A stretch of 19,131 nt of DNA from Ganoderma boninense. Taxonomy: Eukaryota; Basidiomycota; Agaricomycetes; Polyporales; Polyporaceae. Both the position numbers and the translations under genes were made by a program. The notes beneath the pieces were generated by a model. That model was not told the DNA's origin and searched no databases. It saw only the letters and a list, made by a program, of their open reading frames with translations. This document shows, one piece after another, positions 1 to 9,800 of the stretch. The DNA lies in NCBI GenBank assembly GCA_002900995.3, contig CM035314.1:3054568-3073698 (forward strand), in the 5' to 3' direction. Within the stretch, counting starts at the first letter, position 1; every line of letters begins with the position of its first letter.

Positions 1-1809
1 TGCACGCCCAAGTGGTGCTTACCTTGTCGTGCGTCGGCCCACAAGTACTAGTAAAGTGGCGTGGCGAAGAGATGGTGGAGGGACAACGGTCCTGCCCGAC
101 CGCGTGGCGGTGATCTCCTTCCGTGGGGCTGGGGCCGCGACGGGTGGCTCTGGAGACGAAACAGCGGTTAACGACAAAACGGGGCATATGCCTATGCGCA
201 AGTACGTACTGATGTCAGGGACGTGCATTCGAGCGGCAGCAGAGGCCGCCCGTGAGCAGCGATCGACCTGTGATGGCGACCGGCAAAAGAGGTGGCAGTC
301 AGCGACCGTCGACGCCTCCAGTTTCTGGTTTCTGGTTCCCCCTTCCTCGTCATGCAGACAGTGAGCCCGTCTGCAAGAGCGGAGACCCAGCATTGCACTC
401 GCTGGTCCGTGCTGCATTGTGTCCGAGGGCTTGGCTGGTACGTATACATCCATGGGGTTTACTGAAAGTTACGTGGAACCGAGCACATTGCTGACAGATT
501 GCGGGCTACATTTGACAGCACGGCTTTTTGGCTCTGGCACCGTCAGCACGGAGGATACTCATGCGGGGGTATCAGTATACGCAGGAGGAAAGACGAGGGT
601 GTACGTAGCATACCGAGGCTTTAATGTAATGTAAGGGTGGACGGAGGGACACAGGGACAGGGCTGACATACTCGGATGCATTGATGGGTGGTCACGCTGC
701 ATAAGGCGCGGACGGCATGGGCTCGGAGAGGACGTAAGTAGTCGGCGGAGAGTCATTTAGATCGCGGACGGCGGAGTGGACTCAGATTCAGCAGGCGACG
801 GCAAGGGATGGAGCCGGGTAGACACCGCTAGTATTTGCAGGAACTGGCGGACATGCGACGGTACGAGATGTTCGCGCAGAATCTGCTGCAGGGCAGCCGG
901 AGGACGTGGGCGGGTGGAAGGATGGGCTGAATGCGGGGCATGGAAGGTGTAAGTAGGGACAGCGAGTGGGGGCTAGACCGACAGTTACGGTTAGCAGAGT
1001 GGTGCCGTCGTGCCAACGCGCGTTGTCTTTGACCAAGAGAGCGTCCAGAGGGACGAGAATGGGGTGATCTGCGCCGAGTGTGGCAGAGATGCAGCAGACA
1101 CAGTGCACTGCACGCGCGAGCGCAATTGGAGGACAGCGGCCGAGAGACAGAGCTGGGCAGAGAGCCGGTGAGATCAACGGAGAGCATCGGAGTCGAAGTC
1201 GACGGCGTTGCAAAAACGGTCGCCCGTGCGGAGCTTGCGATGGCAGACGTGGAGAGCAGCCAAGGAAGAAGGGAGACGACGGCTGTCGCATCGTTGGGCA
1301 GGGGCCTTGCAGACTGAACGAGATGTTCGCACAGAATCTGCTGCAGGGCAGGCAGAGGAAGTCATAGGTCGACGCCCCAGCTGTCAGGTCGGTCGAATCC
1401 AAGACAGAACGATGGCCGTCAGCGCGAGGGCTCCGGCCAATGGGAGTGGAGAAAGAAAGTACGCCGCCTGCTCGAGCGTCGGCCCACGTTCTGGGCCCAT
1501 TCAAATGGATGGCGGCGTTTTCCGAAAGCGCTGCTCGGTTCGCTCCGTCGACCTGAAGCTACTTCAGCTAAGTACTTGGTGCTGGCGAGCGGCAAGTGAA
1601 CAACTCGCCACTGTCCTCCTCGCAGCTCTGTCAGGTACACCCTGGGTACACCCATCAGTAGACGCACCCCCGCTTTCCATGGCACCTGCGCACAGCTGAG
1701 TACCCTCAGGGCCTCAAGGTTTCCCCGATGCTACTTCGCCGCTGGGGTTCAAAATTCAGATGCCTTTCTCCGCCTCGCGCTCGGGTGCGTCACGACCCAA
1801 ACGACGGTG
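1..1809. other. No recognised gene (left intergenic region)
   Basis: I find no protein here that I recognise. Open frames exist on both strands, the longest on the minus strand at 788-1504, but their translations are Pro/Ser/Arg-rich and look like chance openings in GC-rich DNA. One minus-strand stretch just after a CTGCAG acceptor-like site (about 795-890) reads plausibly as coding, but I could not build a full gene around it. The only clear structure is the direct repeat pair listed separately. The last 130 bases are probably promoter for the gene beginning at 1949. Confidence 0.5.
863..1350. repeat. 33-bp direct repeat pair, 455 bp apart
   Basis: The 33 bases at 863-895 recur at 1318-1350 with one mismatch (G versus A at base 14). 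Both copies begin ACGAGATGTTCGC and end CTGCTGCAGGGCA, then lose similarity within a few bases. On the minus strand both contain the acceptor-like string CCCTGCAG followed by the same short frame, so this could be a local duplication of an exon edge or a fragment of a dispersed repeat. What it does is unknown. Confidence 0.7.
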
Positions 1810-1818
1810 TATATAAAA
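1810..1818 (+). promoter_or_regulatory. TATA box of the 1949-3391 gene
   Basis: The sequence TATATAAAA lies 131 bases upstream of the chosen start codon. Pyrimidine-rich sequence follows (about 1848-1880), as is common around fungal transcription starts. The spacing suits a 5' leader of roughly 100 bases. Confidence 0.6.
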
Positions 1819-1948
1819 CTGCACGAAACTAGTGCTGCTGGGCTACTCTTCCCACTCTCCTTCTCTTCTTTGTTCATCTGGCAACACTACCCGCCATCGC
1901 ATCGCGCAAACTGGTCGTCCGAGCCCTCAACTTCAGAGTAGGAGAGAG

Positions 1949-3391
1949 ATGTCCGCCGCGAGCCAGGCCGCGTTCCCCATCGACCGAGCTTCGGTACGTA
2001 CCGTCTCCGCGCTCTTTCTCCCTAGTCCCCGTTTCTCACCGTGTGCGTGTTCGTGTTTGTGTTTCGCAGCTCATGGCGCTCTGGGCCGAGTCGCTCGCGT
2101 TCGGGGCGTTCACGGTCCTGTACGCCATCGCCATCTGGATCCTCCTCTACAAGGAGCGCAAGCGCAACAGCGCGACCCCCAACAAGCGGCTCTTCGCGAC
2201 CTCGACCCTCATGTGGCTCCTCTCCATCGCCGTACGCCCTCCCCCCCTTCCTCGCTCCCGCATGACATCTGATTGCTCATGCGCGCGCTGCAGCACCTGG
2301 CGATCGACGTGCAGCGGGCGGACCAGGCGTTCGTGGCGCACGGGGGCGTGCCGGCGGAGCGCGGACTTCTTCAACACGCTGAGCAAGTTAGCAACCCGAC
2401 GCTCGTCGCCAAGGACGTCATCTACGTCACCCAGACCCTCATCGGCGACACCTTCGTCACCTACCGCCTCTCATGGTTCTGGAACCGCTCCTGGCCCGTC
2501 GTCGCGCTCCTGTCTCCTCCTCCTCGGGGCGCCGGTGCGTCGCTTTCAGTCCTGATCAGTTAAGGGGGGTTCTGTGCTGACGGAGCAAGTTCTGGTGCAG
2601 TGGCGGGGTACGGCGCGTGCGTGGAGATCGGGCTGGTCGAGGGCTTCGGCGTCATCTTCACGTCGAACATCGCTCCGTGGGGGAAGGCCTTCTTCATCAT
2701 CTCGCTCACCACCAACCTGTTTGCCACAGGTGAGCACACGCGCCGGCCATCTACCTCTGCCCGCGTTTTACACAAGTATCAAGTATCATACGTATTCCGG
2801 TGATTCCTTGCAGCGCTCATCGCATCGCGCATCGTCTGGCTCAACCGCCGCATGAAGAAGACGTACCGCGCTGGTGGGCTCTCGCACTGGGACGTCGTCG
2901 AGACCCTCGTCCAGTCCGCCGCCGTGTACTCCGCCACGCTCGCCTCGCTCCTCGGCACTTACCTCGCGGGCTCCAACGCGCAGTACATCTGTCTCGACCT
3001 CCTCACTCCCATCATCGTGCGTCCCCCCTTCCCCCCCTCAGCCCCTCTTCCGCTCTGCGCTCTCTGAGCTCCCTTGTAAATCACCGGAATGCTGACATTT
3101 GTCTAGGGCGTGGTATTCACACTGATCATCATCCGCGTCGGGCTGGGCGACACGATGAGCGAGCTCTCGGGGAACCGGACGCACACGTCCGACTTCCACG
3201 GGCAGACGATCGGGGGCACTGAACACAACTACAACCTGCGCCCGCTCGCGATCAACGTCTCCGTCGCGCTCTCGCAGGCGCACGACCGCCAGTCGCTCGA
3301 CATGTTCGATCGCAAGGACGGCGGCGGGGGCATGGACCTCGCCGATGTCGAGTTGGAGAGGAGCACGTCGCACAGTGCGTCGAATGCGTGA
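1949..3391 (+). CDS. Seven-transmembrane hypothetical protein, six exons
   Basis: Proposed exons are 1949-1993, 2070-2231, 2294-2534, 2601-2729, 2814-3016 and 3107-3391. They total 1065 nt, encode 354 residues and stay in frame across five GT-AG introns of 62-90 nt. The donors are GTACGT, GTACGC, GTGCGT, GTGAGC and GTGCGT. Hydrophobic segments lie near residues 23-42, 56-74, about 100-125, 137-155, 175-198, 218-240 and 245-270, giving about seven membrane spans. A hydrophilic, Gly/Asp-containing tail of about 75 residues follows. The wording, including VAKDVIYVTQTLIGDTFVTYRL, YSATLASLLGTYL and LLTPIIGVVFTLIIIRVGLG, matches a large polypore family of uncharacterised multi-pass membrane proteins. 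Role unknown; a receptor-like function is only a guess. ATG 1949 was chosen because it is the first ATG after the TATA box and its short exon splices in phase. Parts of exon 3 (about 2365-2395 and 2505-2525) read more family-like in the +1 frame, so exon 3 may carry compensating indels. Confidence 0.75.
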
Positions 3392-3465
3392 CGTCGTGTT
3401 GGTCGTTTGTGTACGTGGTTGTGGTTATCCTGCGTCCTAGGCTCCTGCGCCGTGTGTACAGTAAC

Positions 3466-3483
3466 ATGTATGTATACATACAT
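3466..3483. repeat. 18-bp perfect palindrome downstream of gene
   Basis: The sequence ATGTATGTATACATACAT is its own reverse complement and lies 75 bases after the stop codon at 3391. Its TATGTA/TACATA content resembles fungal 3'-end efficiency elements, so it may mark the 3' end of the transcript. That role is inference. Confidence 0.6.
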
Positions 3484-3847
3484 ATGCCGGTGCTCTGCTG
3501 AGGAATTCATCCCGCCGTCTGCCGTCCACGCAGCGTGCGGCACGTCGTCGTTGCGGAGGAAGCCGCCGCTCCTTTTACTTACAGCGGTCAATTTTTATCG
3601 TGGCTGCGGCTGTTCGCTGTGATGGTCAGGACGGACAGTAGTAACAGTATGGTACCTACAGCTTGGTTTTGAAAGCACTTACTCAGAACTACGTCCCGCG
3701 AGCATTTCAAGAATGCCGTCACATTTCAGCAGCAGCAACAACAGCCAAACGACGCAGGACGTCGACGGTGGCACCAGGCCTTTGCTGCATAAATTTGATG
3801 TGGCCGTGTCAGTCACTAATGGTATTAATTGTTGGAACGTGGATTTT

Positions 3848-3867
3848 GAGCAAGCGAGCGCTTGCTC
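3848..3867. repeat. 8-bp inverted repeat, 4-nt loop
   Basis: GAGCAAGC at 3848-3855 is the exact reverse complement of GCTTGCTC at 3860-3867, with loop GAGC. It is an isolated small hairpin with no evident gene context. Confidence 0.5.
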
Positions 3868-5731
3868 GCCGGGACTTTCCGACGTACGATACGGAGCGGG
3901 ATTGTACATTTTTGTAGTTCATCCGTTTGCCTCTGTACCACGACGACGGTACAGGACAACCGGAATACTACTCGCTTTTGCTGCTCTGCTCGACCTCCGA
4001 CAGTTTTTCCAACATTAATGCTGATGGGGCCCAAGGCTGGCAGACCACCGACCTTCATCGGTCGAACACCGCAAATCGACGTGCTTGCCGGTTTACATGT
4101 TACATGATCCATTATGATCCCTGTCGAGGCTGGCAGTGTGCTCACCCGAACCTGAATGCAGATGATGGCGTGGAGCATCCGCTCACCTGGTCACGTCTGG
4201 TTGATCACATCTGCGGCGGCGCAAAACTATTGTAATCCTATATACAATGTGAATTTTATTCTAAATAGCATTATATTACCGGATTGCCTAGTTGAGGATT
4301 GTATTAGCATTACAAAGGAGTGGTTATTTGGGGATCGCCCTGGCATACCGAGGATCGCATGGCAAACCTTGGCGGGGTGCATTGCAAACCTCCGCCCTGC
4401 AAGGCGAACATTTACAAGGAATGTGAGGATTGCAGATGTAATGCAAATCTATAAGCTCACTCAAAAGTTACTAATACTCATTTTATTCATATATATTCAT
4501 CGATCATCACCAGCCGACAACGCCGCACCAGAAAACTCATGAACAGAAAATAAATGATATTAACCGAGCTGTGTGTGACACGCCATAGCCATCGAACAAT
4601 GGGACGATGACACAGGCAAAACAAAGGTACTACTTGGGGACAACAGTGCAGGTGGAGCGAGAGCAAGGTTACGTACGGGACGCCACAAGACTGGGCATGT
4701 GGCAGGCGTAGCAGAGGACGTGAATGGTAATACGGAATTGAAATAACTCAACAGTGTGCTCGGGAAAACGCACAAGGATAGACTAGTATTGAAGCATGCC
4801 TCTTCTGAAGGCAGTCGAAGAGAAGGAAAAAATCAACGACAGGGAGGGGCGTACCTGCAACCTCGTACTGGGCTGCTCTCGAGCCCACAACCACCACCCT
4901 CATCGCAAATGTGTGCCTAGCGGGTTTTCGAAGCGCATATAGTCAGAAACGCCGAGAGGAAAGTGCATATAATAACTCACCCATAACAAGGAACCCAGTG
5001 ATCACCGGTCACCGCCGGACATTGCGAGCGGCCACAGGAAGAGTCTGCACAGAAGAAGTCAGTACGATGCCAGCTCATCTCGAGGCTTGAGACCCGGAAG
5101 AGTGAGTGCCCACATAGCTTAGAAAGCGAGGTATGATATGGTGGGAGGGAGAGAAAACAGTTGAAGTCAGTAACGAATGGGCCAAGGAGCGATTTATAAG
5201 GTGGGACGTCCGGATGACAGCTCTTGAACCAGGACCTCGACAGCGCACGGACCCCACCCGATTGTGACAGCGGGGATAATTGATACACTACACGCCATCC
5301 CCACCCTCCATGCACACCTAGCGACGGTGCCCTAGGAGCACAAAACCGATGAAATCAGCTCACCGTCTTCACTGGGCCGGGGTCGCCATGACTTTGACCT
5401 GATATGATTGAACAACTGCATAGACTGGTCCCGGCCTTAATTCGGAGCTGAATAGATGAACATGAAGATAGTAGTGCGCGATATGGAGGCAGCAATGAGG
5501 GAAGAGTAAGGGAAAGTCGATAGCGAAGGGGGCGGTCATGGACGACAGCGAGAGACAAGTCCGAGCCTTGGACAGAAGCGCCCTGGAGACCCGCACTGCC
5601 GCCAGCCTAGGCCCGGACCGGAGCTTGCGACTAATTCCAAGGTCACTGACTATCAATTCCTCGCCAAGTTTATGGTATACAATACTAACAAATATCGTAA
5701 TCTTGGCATGGTGATTATAGCCTCTTCAAGA

Positions 5732-5770
5732 CGAGGTTTGCAACGGCAAGGTGATGCATTGCAAACCTCG
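5732..5770. repeat. 12-bp perfect inverted repeat, 15-nt spacer
   Basis: CGAGGTTTGCAA at 5732-5743 is the exact reverse complement of TTGCAAACCTCG at 5759-5770. The right arm and its left neighbour share a 15-mer with 4378-4392, and related GGCAAACCT strings occur near 4361 and 5789. This suggests a decayed dispersed repeat or a small inverted-repeat element, with no visible target duplication. Confidence 0.6.
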
Positions 5771-6031
5771 GCCGTCCCGTTTTAGTAGGCAAACCTGAGC
5801 GTGCGTGGCAGTGCCATGGCCACGGGTTAGCGCTTTTGCTGATGCAGGTTCCTCGGCGGAGACCCACTTGGCGTCGAGCTCGTACAACCCCGGACCGGCG
5901 GTAGAGGCCTAAATATGCCCGCACCCCACTACCGCGACTTCCCTCGTGTGCGGCAAGGTATGTCTGTGTACAAGGCCAGGGAGGGCCAGGGTCGACGACT
6001 TTAATCATGATGCGAGTGAGACTGGGGTGTC

Positions 6032-6050
6032 GCTCTCGCCAGGCGAGAGC
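6032..6050. repeat. 9-bp inverted repeat, 1-nt loop
   Basis: GCTCTCGCC at 6032-6040 is the exact reverse complement of GGCGAGAGC at 6042-6050. The same TCTCGCC/GGCGAGA core forms a hairpin near the end of each LTR (6782-6803), about 730 bases away. Whether the two are related is unclear. Confidence 0.55.
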
Positions 6051-6543
6051 CGCGGTGCCCAAGTCACGCGCGGTATGATACTTGCGTAAGTAGCGAGAGT
6101 CCTCGCGTCATTCGAGGTCATTTGCCAGTGGGGGCGAGAGGCGGCCCTGCGGTCCCCCACAACTGTCGACGTTTTTGTGACAGATGGGGTTGATGGGGGT
6201 TTTGAGGAGCACTAGCGTTGAGTGAGATTGAGATCAGAGTTAGCCTTCAGCGATGCTTTGGCCGTTCTGTCGGCTCATGCCACATGGCGTGTCGCCAGAA
6301 GGGAGATCAGAAAAGGCAACATTAGCGCGCGTGGGGTTAATGTTTCCCACGGCTCCATGCCAACGAGGCGAATGAATTGGGTTCAACTATTAACAACTCT
6401 TGCAACTGCTGGTCCTTCTACAACATTTCTCTGCCGCTTCCCGCTATTCTCTCTTCAAATAGGCTCTGTGTGCGAAGCTTGGCCGCATGCAGTTCTGTGG
6501 AACATCGTCGCCCGCATTCGCTCCGGTCCAGCTGTGCTTCGCC

Positions 6544-6548
6544 GCCGG
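6544..6548. repeat. Target-site duplication, left copy (GCCGG)
   Basis: GCCGG directly precedes the TGTAAGG start of the 5' LTR and is repeated exactly at 17155-17159 after the 3' LTR. A 5-bp duplication is the usual signature of Ty3/gypsy integrases. It fixes the element's borders to the base. Confidence 0.9.
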
Positions 6549-6811
6549 TGTAAGGATCCCGCCTGCCGTATTACCAAATACAGCAGGCTCGCTGGCGTTT
6601 GCATCGACTTCCCATTCGGGAAGAACTGTATAGTTAGTGGCGGGGTGGCGGAGCGCGCCTCCCCGCCTTATCCCGCGCGTGCGGACGCGCGGTTCCTTAG
6701 CTTTTTTACCACCCACCCTTTGTACGTTCGCCTAGAGTCTATATACTCGGTACTACGTATATTCGGTGTGTCTAAGAGCCCTCTCGCCAGACGCCCGGCG
6801 AGAACTTTATA
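6549..6811 (+). repeat. 5' long terminal repeat (263 bp)
   Basis: It matches 16892-17154 at 262 of 263 positions with a constant offset of 10,343. It starts TGTAAGG and ends CTTTATA. The boundary is set by divergence on both sides and by the flanking GCCGG duplication. The TG...TA ends form only an imperfect terminal inverted repeat. Perfect hairpins lie at 6561-6588 (one mismatch in this copy), 6608-6623, 6639-6667, 6673-6692 and 6782-6803. It should drive transcription of the element. Confidence 0.95.
6740..6745 (+). promoter_or_regulatory. LTR TATA box (TATATA)
   Basis: TATATA occurs 191 bases into the LTR, so transcription would start at about 6768-6775. That leaves a short R-U5 and a leader of about 110 bases before the Gag ATG at 6880. 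The same box is at 17083-17088 in the 3' LTR and could drive read-out into the right flank. Confidence 0.5.
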
Positions 6812-6844
6812 CTTTTTTACGTACTCTGCTTAACATTTTACTCT

Positions 6845-6858
6845 TGGCGACAACTTAG
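6845..6858 (+). other. Candidate primer-binding site
   Basis: The leader between the 5' LTR and the Gag ATG is 68 bases long. The only TGG in it that could pair with a tRNA CCA end begins at 6845 (TGGCGACAACTTAG), 33 bases past the LTR, which is farther than usual. I could not match it to a specific tRNA. Nor did I find the 5'-transcript complementarity needed for Tf1-like self-priming. Weak call. Confidence 0.25.
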
Positions 6859-6879
6859 TCCTCGGACTAGGCAGACCTA

Positions 6880-9800
6880 ATGGCGAAGAAACAAAAGAAG
6901 AACAACACACCCGCAAAGAAGCCGGGCGGCCGAAGGCCGCCCGAGAAGCCCCCCTCGAACCAATTGAGGGAAGACGGGTCAGCTCACGGCCGACCCACCA
7001 GCTCACCTCTCACACCCGTGGAAGATGGGTCTCGCGGGCGGAACGACGAACGTTCCGTCCGTTCTCACCTCCTAGGAGTACCTGGGGGGTATGCCCCCGG
7101 CTCAGTATACTCCGAGCGCAGCTCCCGCGCCCCCAACGACATCCGCGGGAGCATAGAAGACTTCGCGGAGGAAACACAGCTCAAATACGACACTCTCGCA
7201 GATGAGCTCGCTCGCGCGCAGGCCAAGCAAGATGCGCTCAACAAGGAGCTCGAAGATCTTCGAGCCCGGCAAGCCGAGGAACGAACGAACTTCGCCAAGC
7301 AGGCGGAGCTCGCTCAAGAAGAACTGGCGAGGGCCAAGTACCCCGCCGGCGACTCAGCCTCTCAAGCACGCACGCGCCCCAGAGCGCGCGCGCCATACGA
7401 CGACGGGCTCTCCTACGTGGACCCCGATGAAAATATCGAACGCGGTCAGAACGAGTTGTTCCGACCGCGCGACGACGACGAGTCTTCGTCCGCCTACGAG
7501 AACCGCCGCAACGCGCAAAGGCGGTTCCTCGCGCAAGAACACTACCGCCAAGGGGTAGAGAAGCGCAACGCCCAGGCGGAGAAATGGTGGCGCGAGAGGA
7601 CTGGGTACACCGGCGAGGAGAAAGTTAAAAGTGAGTACCCCCGCCAATTCTGGCGCAACAACGGGGGGCGCGGACCCCCCGATGACGAGGACCGCGGCTC
7701 GAGCAGCAGCTCGAGCTCGTCCAGCGACGATGACCGAGGAGGACGAGCCCCTTCTCGGCCGAGCCCCCTGAGCAGCCCTTCAACACCGCGTGAACGGCAG
7801 GGCGCTGGGGATCACCAACGCCGCGGAGCAGGGGGTGGCCCGCCTGACCGCGGGTCGTCTAGTAGCAGCGACGACGACCCGCCCCCTCGGCGAGGCCCGA
7901 ACCAACCGCCTCGTCGCAGCTCCAGCAGCTCCGGTCGTCGCCACTCAAGGAGTCGACGGCCCTCAGGAACGCCGAGGGCGCGACACGGCGCTCGCAGCCC
8001 GTCGTACTTCCAGTACGACGAGGAGGACACCGCCATCCGGGCGGACAAGGACGACCCGGACGCAGGAAACATCGACCGACAGCTCGAAGTAATTCGAGAG
8101 GCCATCCGTGCGCGTGTGGGCTGGGATATGCCAGATATCCCAGCCATGAAGAATCTGAAGGGTATTCCGTCTCCCGAAAAATTCGGGGGAAATGATGATG
8201 CCGAGGGATTCATGACATGGCTGAAAGCGCTCTTGCGCTGGATGTCACTGAGTCGCCTCGCTGGCGAGGACCTCGACTATGCTCGAGTGCAGCTCGTGGG
8301 GCAATACTTGACGGACGAGGCCCGTCGATGGTATGATGATACCATCGATAGTCTAGAGGGCGTGGGCAACTCCTGGGGATTTGAACAGGTAATCTGCGCC
8401 CTGTACCGCAGGTTTATTCACCGGTCGACCGCTCGTGCAGCGGCCGAACAGTTCAATCGGATCCGGTTCCGCAAGGAAACCGGGGTGCTGGGCTTGTACG
8501 AATCCATGGTCAACCTGGCCCGGCGCATGCCCGAGCCGCCGGACGCGTACTCCTTCAAGAAACGATTCGTTGCGGCCCTGCCTGAGGACATCTGCGTCCC
8601 CATGCTCAAGAACAGGCGAGTGTCGATTGAACAATCGACGCCCATTCAACTTCGCAAGGCTGCCATCAGGCAGGAGAACGCGAACCGCGCCGTGGGCGAG
8701 TATCTCTCGCTCATGAGGAACAACGCCCCGAGTCACCACCGCGATCAGGGCAAGACTGACCGCGGCCACGAGAGGAGGGACGCGCCTCCACGTGCCTCCA
8801 ACCAGCCTCGACACGCGACGGCGCCCTCGGGGGGATTCCGCCCGAGGAACGACCACCAAGTGCGTGGGTCGTCAGGTCAGAACGGACAGCCGTTCCGACG
8901 CGAGCAGTCCCGTCCCCCGCGAGTCCACAACAGTCCGGCCCCCGCGCGGCCACCGACCGGGCAGGGGCAGATGAACACCGGAGGATCAAGGCCCCCGACG
9001 AGCGGGTCCGGGACTACCCCGACAGCCGCGAGCAACAACGCCCAGGTGCAGTGTTATAACTGCAAGCAGTTCGGGCACTATGCCTCGAACTGCCCGAAGG
9101 CCGCCGCCCCCCGTCTGAGGGCGGCTCGTATCGCTGAACCCGATGAGATCGAGGAGGCAAACCCAGCCCCCTCTGACCTTGAGGCGACCGCGGATGACGT
9201 CGAGCCACCCGCGGAGGAGGATGCCGTAGGCCCGGAGTCGTCGGGGCCTGCGGAGGACGAAGCTGCCGAACAAGCAAGATACGAATCGGAGGAGGAGTTC
9301 TACGACCTCGACGGGTCGCAGTACGACTCCGCAGAGGAATTCGAGCCTGCATTCTCTGATGGAGAGGAGGACGTGGTGTGGTTTAGTGCCATGCACACCA
9401 ATCATACCAGTTCCCCGTGGGAGGAGGTAGAGGCCGACCTAATCGGTCCCGCTGAGTTGCAGCCAGCCCCAGTGCCCCGCCGCATCGTCGTAGAACGCGG
9501 CGGGATGGCGGGCATCTACGAAGTATATGAATACTTCGATGATGTGCAGCTCTACCTACTGGGACCAATTCCTCCCGAGGTGGAGGATGTCCTCCACGAT
9601 AGGGCGGACCAGCCGCCGAGCTCGCCAGAGTTCGACGATATGCCAGCCCTCGAACCAAACCACCAATCCGACGCGGAACCAACGCAATATGAGCCGCGTC
9701 GCTCGCCATCCAGGTCCCCGCCGTTGCTTCCACCCTGGACACCGTATGGTCAACCACCGTACGACCGAGGGGAATCCAGCTTGGAGGTCCCCTTGGAGGG

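Larger units (their letters stand above)
3392..6543. other. No recognised gene (3.2 kb intergenic region)
   Basis: The first part should hold the 3' untranslated region of the upstream gene. About 4220-4560 is clearly more AT-rich than the rest and has no credible coding. On the minus strand a TATAAA (about 5195-5200) is followed by pyrimidine-rich sequence and intron-like borders, but no convincing protein follows. Short shared motifs, such as the 15-mer TGCATTGCAAACCTC at 4378-4392 and 5755-5769, suggest decayed repeats. The final 160 bases before the LTR carry a short resemblance to the third ORF of the retroelement. Confidence 0.5.

Noticed and set aside
788..1504. 238-codon minus-strand ORF
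   Set aside because: The translation is Pro/Ser/Cys/Arg-rich with no family wording, and overlapping frames are equally open; probably chance in GC-rich sequence, apart from a possible short exon edge.
4156..4542. 128-codon ORF in the AT-rich segment
   Set aside because: No recognisable family and irregular composition; probably decayed repeat sequence.
4977..5315. Possible minus-strand gene with TATAAA and intron-like borders
   Set aside because: No start codon leads to a convincing protein, and the spliced pieces stop quickly.
6222..6833. 203-codon plus-strand ORF running into the 5' LTR
   Set aside because: It crosses the element border and its last 95 residues are LTR sequence, also found open at 16673-17155. 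Only the part near 6380-6525 is kept as a possible relic.
6812..6879. Tf1-type self-priming in the element leader
   Set aside because: I looked for complementarity between the presumed 5' transcript end (about 6768-6785) and the leader and found only about five bases.
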